Shown one piece after another: positions 26,295 through 31,066 of a DNA stretch of 31,066 nt. Every line of letters begins with the position of its first letter. The first letter of the stretch is position 1. Both the position numbers and the translations under genes were made by a program. The stretch comes from JBCDCP01 sp039181495 (GTDB lineage: Bacteria > Pseudomonadota > Alphaproteobacteria > Rhizobiales > Tepidamorphaceae): contig JBCDCP010000015.1 of assembly GCA_039181495.1 (NCBI GenBank), positions 1-31,066 on the forward strand, written 5' to 3'. Below the pieces are notes generated by a model that had not been told where the DNA came from, did no database searches, and saw only the letters and a list, made by a program, of their open reading frames with translations.

Positions 26295-27569
26295 TCAGAT
26301 TGACGGCTGTGCCGGCCGCAATAGTGCGTGTCGCTTCTTGCCCAGAGACAGTTTGATGACACCATCCTGGACGTCGTCCCGGCCTAATTTGTGCTTGGGA
26401 TCCTCAATCAATTGATCATTCACCCGGACCGCGCCACCCTGCACATGCCGGCGGGCCTCACTCGTCGACGAGGCAAGCTCGACCAGCACGTAGGCCGTCA
26501 ATACGCCCAGACCGTGCTGCAACTGTTCGGCCGGGACTTCAAATGTCGGTAATCCCGATGCGGTAGTGCCTTCTTCAAAGGTCTTGCGCGCCGTCTCTGC
26601 CGCCGTTTCAGCGGCATCGCGACCATGCATGAGTGCCGTGGCCTCCAGTGCCAGCACTTTCTTGGCGTCATTGATCTCTGCCCCGCCGAGAGCTTCGAGC
26701 CGAGCAATCTCATCAAGCGGCAAGGTCGTGAAAAGCTTGAGAAAGCGGCCGACATCGCCGTCTTCGGTGTTGCGCCAGAACTGCCAGTAGTCATAGGGCG
26801 ACAGCATGTCAGGGTTGAGCCAGACTGCACCTGCGGCCGTCTTGCCCATCTTCGCGCCGGATGATGTGGTGAGCAGCGGGCAGGTGAGGGCGTAGAGCTG
26901 TTCTGTGCCCATGCGCCGGCCTAAATCGATGCCGTTGACGATGTTGCCCCATTGGTCCGATCCGCCCATCTGAAGCCGGCAACCATAACGGCGGTGCAAC
27001 TCAACGAAGTCGTATGACTGCAGCAGCATGTAGTTGAACTCGATGAAGGACAGTTCATGCTCCCGCTCCAGCCGGAGCTTGACCGAATCCATGGTTAGCA
27101 TCCGATTGACCGAAAAATGCCGACCCACATCGCGCAGGAAATCGATGTAGTTGAGCGGCACCAGCCATTCCGCGTTGTCGGCCATCACCGCATCTGCGGA
27201 ACCCTCGCCGAATGCGAGAAAGCGGTCGAAGGTCTCGTGGATCGATTGCTTGTTGGACTCGATGTCATCGACGGTGAGGATCTTGCGTGTCTCGTCGCGG
27301 CCTGAAGGATCACCAACGCGGGTGGTGCCGCCACCCATCAGGGCGATGGGCTTGTTGCCGGTCTGCTGAAGCCAGTACAGCATCATGATGGACAGCAGGT
27401 GCCCGACATGCAGCGAGCGTGCCGTGCAATCGTAGCCCACATATGTCACCAGCGCGCCCTTGGAGGCGAGGTCATCAACGCCTTCGAAATCCGAGCACTG
27501 ATGGATGAATCCGCGCGACTGCAGGATTGAAAGGAATTCAGAACGATATGCGGACATTGTGTGGGTCAT
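26295..27569 (-). CDS. tyrS: Tyrosyl-tRNA synthetase
   Basis: Charges tRNA-Tyr with tyrosine; cytoplasmic class I synthetase. The 424-residue protein has the HIGH-type motif HVGH (54-57), the tyrosine-site YVGYDCTARSLHVGH and QMGGSDQWGNIVNG, the KMSKS-type loop KMGKT (240-244), and a C-terminal S4 RNA-binding domain (about 355-420) with HVQGGAVRVND. Two starts are possible, ATG at 27569 and ATG at 27557 (MSAYRSEF); neither has a strong ribosome binding site. It is divergent from anmK with 92 bases between, and its stop is 12 bases from the AsmA-like stop. Confidence 0.97.
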   Translation of the reverse strand: MTHTMSAYRSEFLSILQSRGFIHQCSDFEGVDDLASKGALVTYVGYDCTARSLHVGHLLSIMMLYWLQQTGNKPIALMGGGTTRVGDPSGRDETRKILTVDDIESNKQSIHETFDRFLAFGEGSADAVMADNAEWLVPLNYIDFLRDVGRHFSVNRMLTMDSVKLRLEREHELSFIEFNYMLLQSYDFVELHRRYGCRLQMGGSDQWGNIVNGIDLGRRMGTEQLYALTCPLLTTSSGAKMGKTAAGAVWLNPDMLSPYDYWQFWRNTEDGDVGRFLKLFTTLPLDEIARLEALGGAEINDAKKVLALEATALMHGRDAAETAAETARKTFEEGTTASGLPTFEVPAEQLQHGLGVLTAYVLVELASSTSEARRHVQGGAVRVNDQLIEDPKHKLGRDDVQDGVIKLSLGKKRHALLRPAQPSI

Positions 27570-27661
27570 CTAGGGCGGATGCGTGATGGTCAGCCCGCGG
27601 GTGGTATCCGGGCATGCTGGCAAGAGCAAGCCCATGCAATCGGCAGGGGAACAAGGCTGAC

Positions 27662-28771
27662 ATGCTTTACCTTGGTACGATGAGCGGCACCTCAATGGAC
27701 GGTATAGACATTGCCGCAATCGAGACAGACGGTGATGCGGTGTCAGGTTTTGGCCCGGTGGCTCAGCGTGCCTTTGAGGCAAAAGAGCGGGCGCTCCTGG
27801 TTCGGGCCATCGAGGACGCCAAAGGACTCAAGGTGCGCGAAGCGCGTCCGGGTGCTCTGGCCGAGGCCGAGGCCATGGTGACTGATGCTCACGTGGTGCT
27901 CGTCGCGGAGTTCTTGCGCGAGAATGAAATTCATCCCGAGAGCGTGTCAGCGGTGGGATTTCACGGCCAGACCGTTCTTCACAGGCCCGAGGCTCAACTC
28001 ACGGTTCAGATCGGTGATGGAGCAGCGCTCGCCAGCAGGACCGGCCTCAGGACGGTCTGGGACCTGCGAGCAGCCGATGTCGCTGCGGGAGGTCAGGGTG
28101 CTCCGTTGGTCCCGATCTACCATCGCGCCCTGGTGAGAAACGTACGCGTTGAAACACCCTGTGCCGTGGTCAACCTCGGTGGTGTCGGCAATGTCAGTTA
28201 TGTTGACGGCGAAACTCTGCTGGCATTCGATACCGGCCCGGCCAACGCGCTGGTTGATGACTGGATGCTCCGAAATGCGGGTGTCGCCATGGATATCAAT
28301 GGCGCGACAGCTTCGAAAGGAAGGGTCCAAGAGGATCGTATCGCAACGGCGCTTGATGCTCCCTACTTCGCGTTATCGCCGCCCAAGTCAGTCGATCGTT
28401 ACGATTTCGATTCTCTGGTGGACGGACTCACCGAGGGATTGTCGGTTGAGGACGGTGCAGCAACGCTGACAGCCTTCAGCGCGGCATGTATGGCGCGAGC
28501 GGTTGAACACTTGCCGCACGCGCCTGAAACGTGGGTGATGACCGGGGGCGGTGCACGGAACCCGACATTTATGGCCATGCTAGCAGACCGCTTGCCGGGC
28601 AGTGTTTACGCCGCATCACACTTCGGATGGCAGACCGAACACATCGAAGCGCAGGCTTTTGCTTACCTAGCCGCGCGAAGCCTGCGCGGACTGCCTTTGA
28701 CCTTTCCCGGAACCACGGGCATAGCGACGCCGATGACAGGAGGGGTTGTATCCGAACCCGCATCTGTATGA
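27662..28771 (+). CDS. anmK: Anhydro-N-acetylmuramic acid kinase
   Basis: Phosphorylates and opens 1,6-anhydroMurNAc released during peptidoglycan turnover, feeding it into recycling; cytoplasmic, ATP-dependent. The 369-residue protein begins LYLGTMSGTSMDGID, the family signature, and contains AVGFHGQTVLHRP, TVWDLRAADVAAGGQGAPLVP, VVNLGGVGNVSY, the catalytic-Asp motif LAFDTGPANALVDDW, and VMTGGGARNPTFM. The ATG at 27662 is chosen because the GTMSGTSMDG signature normally sits at the very N-terminus and AAGG precedes it by about seven bases; the ATG at 27614 would add 16 atypical residues. The pairing with tyrS head to head is common. It fits the several wall-metabolism genes in this window. 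Confidence 0.96.
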   Translation: MLYLGTMSGTSMDGIDIAAIETDGDAVSGFGPVAQRAFEAKERALLVRAIEDAKGLKVREARPGALAEAEAMVTDAHVVLVAEFLRENEIHPESVSAVGFHGQTVLHRPEAQLTVQIGDGAALASRTGLRTVWDLRAADVAAGGQGAPLVPIYHRALVRNVRVETPCAVVNLGGVGNVSYVDGETLLAFDTGPANALVDDWMLRNAGVAMDINGATASKGRVQEDRIATALDAPYFALSPPKSVDRYDFDSLVDGLTEGLSVEDGAATLTAFSAACMARAVEHLPHAPETWVMTGGGARNPTFMAMLADRLPGSVYAASHFGWQTEHIEAQAFAYLAARSLRGLPLTFPGTTGIATPMTGGVVSEPASV

Positions 28772-28781
28772 TGCAGCCCCC

Positions 28782-29441
28782 TCAGGACTGCTCGGCATCA
28801 ATCTCGGCTATCCGGCGATCAAGATAATTGGCGCAGCCCTCAAGCAACTCATCCTGATGCCCTTCAAAGAAGTGATTGGCGTTCGGGATGACATGCTTGT
28901 CGATGACGATGCCCTTCTGTGTTTTCAGCTTCTCGATAAGCCCATCGACATCATGGAGGGGCGCAACGCGATCCTGTTCGCCATGAATGATCAGGCCGGA
29001 AGAGGGACACGGCGCCAGAAAGCTGAAATCGTAGAGATTGGGCTGCAGTGCCACCGACATGAAACCTTCGACTTCCGGGCGGCGCATCAGGAGCTGCATG
29101 CCGATCCAGGCACCAAATGAAAAGCCGGCGATCCAGCAGGCACGAGAGTCTGGGTTGATGGACTGCATCCAGTCGAGCGCAGCAGCTGCATCGGACAATT
29201 CGCCATGACCATGATCAAACGCGCCCTGGCTGCGGCCGACCCCCCTGAAGTTGAAGCGCAGAACGCCAAATCCACGCTTCTGAAACATGTAGAACAGCTC
29301 GTAGACAATGGGATTGTTCATCGTGCCGCCAAACTGCGGATGGGGATGCAGGACGATGGCGGTGCGGCCGTTCCGCGACTTGGGGGGTTGGTAACGCCCT
29401 TCGAGCCGGCCCGCTGGGCCTGGAAAGATCACCTCAGGCAT
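28782..29441 (-). CDS. COG2945-type alpha/beta hydrolase
   Basis: A 219-residue cytoplasmic alpha/beta hydrolase of unknown substrate. It has the family start MPEVIFPGPAGRLEGRY, an oxyanion-region HPHPQFGGTMNN, LRFNFRGVGRSQG, the nucleophile elbow GFSFGAW with Ser108, the acid Asp157 in GEQDRVAP, and the catalytic His190 in NANHFFEGH, so the triad is complete. In many alphaproteobacteria a gene of this family sits by the suf cluster; here it is divergent from the cysteine desulfurase gene, separated by the 350-base region carrying iron-type operators, so it might share that control. Its stop is 10 bases from the anmK stop in convergent orientation. Confidence 0.9.
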   Translation of the reverse strand: MPEVIFPGPAGRLEGRYQPPKSRNGRTAIVLHPHPQFGGTMNNPIVYELFYMFQKRGFGVLRFNFRGVGRSQGAFDHGHGELSDAAAALDWMQSINPDSRACWIAGFSFGAWIGMQLLMRRPEVEGFMSVALQPNLYDFSFLAPCPSSGLIIHGEQDRVAPLHDVDGLIEKLKTQKGIVIDKHVIPNANHFFEGHQDELLEGCANYLDRRIAEIDAEQS

Positions 29442-29518
29442 TTTTGTTCAGTTTCCCTTCTGGTTCTCACGCAGGATTACGGCACGCAAAAACACTTAAT
29501 TTTCGGTCGTTTGCGGGT

Positions 29519-29533
29519 TGACCCATAGGGTCA
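29519..29533. promoter_or_regulatory. RirA IRO-box-like palindrome
   Basis: TGACCC-ATA-GGGTCA is a perfect 15-base dyad and fits the TGA-N9-TCA form of the IRO box bound by the iron-sulfur regulator RirA in rhizobia. It overlaps the candidate -35 hexamer TTGACC, a position suited to repression. TGA-N9-TCA alone is a loose pattern; the full symmetry and location before suf raise the odds. Another repressor could bind it. Confidence 0.45.
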
Positions 29534-29549
29534 CCACACCTAATTATCG

Positions 29550-29566
29550 GTTAGAAAAATTCGAAG
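29550..29566. promoter_or_regulatory. Second ICE-like (Irr) site, degenerate
   Basis: TTAGAA-AAA-TTCGAA lies at 29551-29565. Against the Irr ICE motif TTTAGAA-N3-TTCTAAA it keeps the spacing and mismatches at the outer bases and at one inner position. It sits 39 bases centre to centre from the better site downstream. Confidence 0.4.
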
Positions 29567-29588
29567 CGACACGACAAGATGGGTGTTG

Positions 29589-29605
29589 TTTAGAATAATT
29601 CTATA
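29589..29605. promoter_or_regulatory. Irr ICE box upstream of the suf locus
   Basis: TTTAGAA-TAA-TTCTATA differs from the published ICE consensus TTTAGAA-N3-TTCTAAA at one base. Its core, TAGAAT-A-ATTCTA, is a perfect palindrome. Irr is the haem-responsive Fur-family regulator of alphaproteobacteria that acts on suf, haem and iron-storage genes. A CTATAT hexamer at 29601-29606 overlaps the 3' side and could be a -10 element. Confidence 0.6.
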
Positions 29606-29606
29606 T

Positions 29607-29622
29607 AAAGCTCGCTAGCTTT
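29607..29622 (+). repeat. AAAGCT/AGCTTT inverted repeat in the suf leader
   Basis: AAAGCT and AGCTTT are perfect inverted copies around a CGCT loop, directly after the ICE-like box. It may be an operator half or a short RNA hairpin at the 5' end of the suf transcript. Confidence 0.35.
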
Positions 29623-29791
29623 GCCCAGCGTGTGTTCGGAAGCGGTGCCGATTGGGGCAGCGTTCCGATGCACTAACATAAGGGCAGGGGCCGATTGCAA
29701 GGGAATTCGACCAAACCTCGCCGGAACCAACTATCGTCCGGCTTTGGTGAGCGACGGCATAGCGGTTAGCAGATTGGGACAGTCAACCGGG

Positions 29792-30988
29792 ATGAGCCGG
29801 CGCATCTACATGGACGACAACGCGTCCGCGCCCCTGCGCGATTGCGCAAGAGCTGCGGCCATCGAAGCCATGGCGTTCCGTAATCCATCAGCAGTTCACG
29901 CCGAAGGGCGCAATGCGCGTGCGCTCATCGACACAGCGCGCGACAAGGTCGCCGGATACGCGGCCGTGCGTGCCGAGGATGTGATCTTCACCGCGTCCGG
30001 GTCGGAAGCCAATATGCTGGCGCTTGACCCGGCTCTGGAGAGCAACGGCAACGCAGTCACCCACCTTCTTGTTTCTGCCATCGAGCATCCTTCGGTGGCT
30101 GCTGGTGGACGTTTTGGCCGGCAGGCAGCTCAGTCCATTCCGGTTCTGGAGTCAGGCATCATCGATCTTGCCGCACTACAGCGCTTGTTGAGTGACCTTC
30201 CCCAGGGCGCAGTGCCGCTTGTTTCAGTGATGGCCGCCAACAATGAGACAGGCGTGATCCAACCCATCTGTGAACTTTCAGAGATCGTTCATTCGCATGA
30301 TGGCGTGCTGCATTGCGACGCCGTTCAGGTCGCCGGTCGAATAGGCTTTGAGAATGCCACGCACGGCGCTGATCTGATGAGCATCTCAGCCCATAAGCTT
30401 GGCGGGCTCACCGGTGCTGGCGCTTTGGTTCTCCGAAACGCTGCATTGTCGCTCTCACCGCTGGTCTCCGGTGGCAGTCAGGAGCGCAATCGCCGTGCCG
30501 GAACCGAAGCTGTTGCGGCCATCGCCGCATTCGGTGCTTCCGTGGACGAGGCGACCGGTGAAGCGACACTGTGGGATGGGGTATCAGCCTGTCGCGAGCA
30601 GATTGAAGCCCATGTACTCAATACGACACCTGACGCCATAATCGCGGGACGCAATGCGCCACGCCTGCCGAACACAATTAACGTGATCCTGCCGGGAATG
30701 CGGGCGGAGACAGCCGTCATAGCGTTTGATCTCGCAGGTACCGCGATTTCTTCCGGTTCGGCCTGCTCATCGGGCAAGGTAACATCGAGCCCGGTTCTCA
30801 GGGCCATGGGCTATGGCACCGAAGACAGCGCTTCGGCGTTGCGGATCAGTCTGCCGAGGACCACCACCGAAGAAGACACCGACCAGTTCTGCGCGATCTT
30901 CGACCGCGTCATCGGCACCCTGCGTCGGAACGCCGGTCATGATGGCCCGGCCTTGGACGACCAATCGACAGCGCGCGGTGCTGCGTAA
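29792..30988 (+). CDS. Cysteine desulfurase (NifS/IscS-like) of the suf locus
   Basis: Removes sulfur from cysteine as an enzyme-bound persulfide for iron-sulfur cluster assembly; cytoplasmic, PLP-dependent. From ATG 29792 it is 398 residues starting MSRRIYMDDNASAPLR. Motifs include ASGSEANMLAL, SAIEHPSV, AANNETGVIQP, the PLP Lys202 in SISAHKLGGLTGAGAL, GGSQERNRRAGTEA, and the persulfide Cys325 in ISSGSACSSGKVTSSPVLRAMG. The SSGSACSSG loop is of the IscS/NifS (class I) type, not the SufS type, even though sufB follows 53 bases later; this is normal for alphaproteobacterial suf clusters, which often carry a second, SufS-type enzyme downstream. The frame runs upstream to 29621, but those residues do not resemble the family. 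The 5' region carries Irr- and RirA-like sites. Confidence 0.93.
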   Translation: MSRRIYMDDNASAPLRDCARAAAIEAMAFRNPSAVHAEGRNARALIDTARDKVAGYAAVRAEDVIFTASGSEANMLALDPALESNGNAVTHLLVSAIEHPSVAAGGRFGRQAAQSIPVLESGIIDLAALQRLLSDLPQGAVPLVSVMAANNETGVIQPICELSEIVHSHDGVLHCDAVQVAGRIGFENATHGADLMSISAHKLGGLTGAGALVLRNAALSLSPLVSGGSQERNRRAGTEAVAAIAAFGASVDEATGEATLWDGVSACREQIEAHVLNTTPDAIIAGRNAPRLPNTINVILPGMRAETAVIAFDLAGTAISSGSACSSGKVTSSPVLRAMGYGTEDSASALRISLPRTTTEEDTDQFCAIFDRVIGTLRRNAGHDGPALDDQSTARGAA

Positions 30989-31041
30989 GACAGAGATGCA
31001 AGAGACGTCCGCAACTATGCGCGACGAAAACGGAGGACGAC

Positions 31042-31066
31042 ATGCCGGCAGTTCAGGAGACGATCG
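31042..31066 (+). CDS. sufB: Start of SufB, Fe-S cluster assembly scaffold, cut by window edge
   Basis: Only 25 bases are inside the window. An ATG at 31042 preceded by GGAGG at 31032-31036 opens with MPAVQETI. Alphaproteobacterial SufB proteins commonly begin MxAVQETIDQV, and the position just after a cysteine desulfurase with iron-type operators fits. SufB with SufC and SufD forms the scaffold on which clusters are built. The identification rests on eight residues plus context. Confidence 0.7.

Larger units (their letters stand above)
29442..29791. other. 350-base suf regulatory and leader region, no gene
   Basis: No credible gene lies between the hydrolase and cysteine desulfurase starts. 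The half next to the hydrolase holds a promoter-like TTGACC at 29518-29523 with AATTAT at 29542-29547, 18 bases apart. The middle holds three dyad elements described separately. After 29623 the leader to the desulfurase start shows nothing I recognise; the open frame extending back to 29621 is not protein-like. No IscR-type Rrf2 regulator gene precedes the desulfurase here. Confidence 0.5.

Noticed and set aside
1..31066. Mobile elements, CRISPR arrays, phage or defence genes
   Set aside because: No transposase, integrase, regularly spaced repeat, terminal inverted repeat or defence motif seen; gene content and style are uniformly housekeeping.

Overview
The window is a stretch of alphaproteobacterial chromosome that is moderately GC-rich by eye. 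It is densely packed with housekeeping genes, and I see no mobile elements, CRISPR arrays, tRNA or rRNA genes, or compositional islands. The evidence for Alphaproteobacteria is the NDUFA12-like complex I subunit next to a DUF2155 protein, an RNase E with a large acidic insertion in its S1 domain, an RF2 with the variant SPY in place of SPF, a B12-dependent ribonucleotide reductase, and Irr-type and RirA-type iron motifs in front of a suf locus. The iron motifs point towards the Hyphomicrobiales/Rhizobiales or a related order, but I cannot name a genus.

Layout. 1-2473 (-): nrdJ, cut by the left edge. 2474-3071: its control region, with three evenly spaced NrdR-like boxes and a hairpin-rich leader. 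3072-4884 (+): a receiver-like protein lacking the phospho-acceptor Asp, the NDUFA12 homolog, and a secreted DUF2155 protein. 4824-10366 (-): a run transcribed right to left as M48 protease, DsbA-like oxidoreductase, aroQ, accB, accC, aat. 10564-11748 (+): a class I aminotransferase. 11761-14397 (-): rne, preceded by a 966-base gene-free, hairpin-rich region. 15364-20738 (+): N-acetylmuramoyl-L-alanine amidase, mrcA (PBP1A), and prfB with its programmed +1 frameshift. 20779-22670 (-): bcp then an M23 endopeptidase. 22875-26282 (+): a large AsmA-like/DUF3971 envelope protein. 26295-27569 (-): tyrS. 27662-28771 (+): anmK. 28782-29441 (-): a COG2945 alpha/beta hydrolase. 29792-30988 (+): a cysteine desulfurase, followed at 31042 by the first codons of sufB.

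How the genes fit together. Envelope and peptidoglycan functions dominate 15-29 kb: amidase, bifunctional synthase, LytM-type endopeptidase, AsmA-like protein and the anhydroMurNAc recycling kinase. AccB and AccC are the biotin carrier and biotin carboxylase of acetyl-CoA carboxylase. The right edge begins an iron-sulfur cluster assembly operon.

I did not find a convincing new defence, mobile or biosynthetic system. The most interesting signals are regulatory: a possible RirA plus double Irr operator array before suf, a triple NrdR-like array before nrdJ, and the recoding site in prfB. Two genes are easy to miss because they run off the window (nrdJ and sufB), and prfB is split between two frames.
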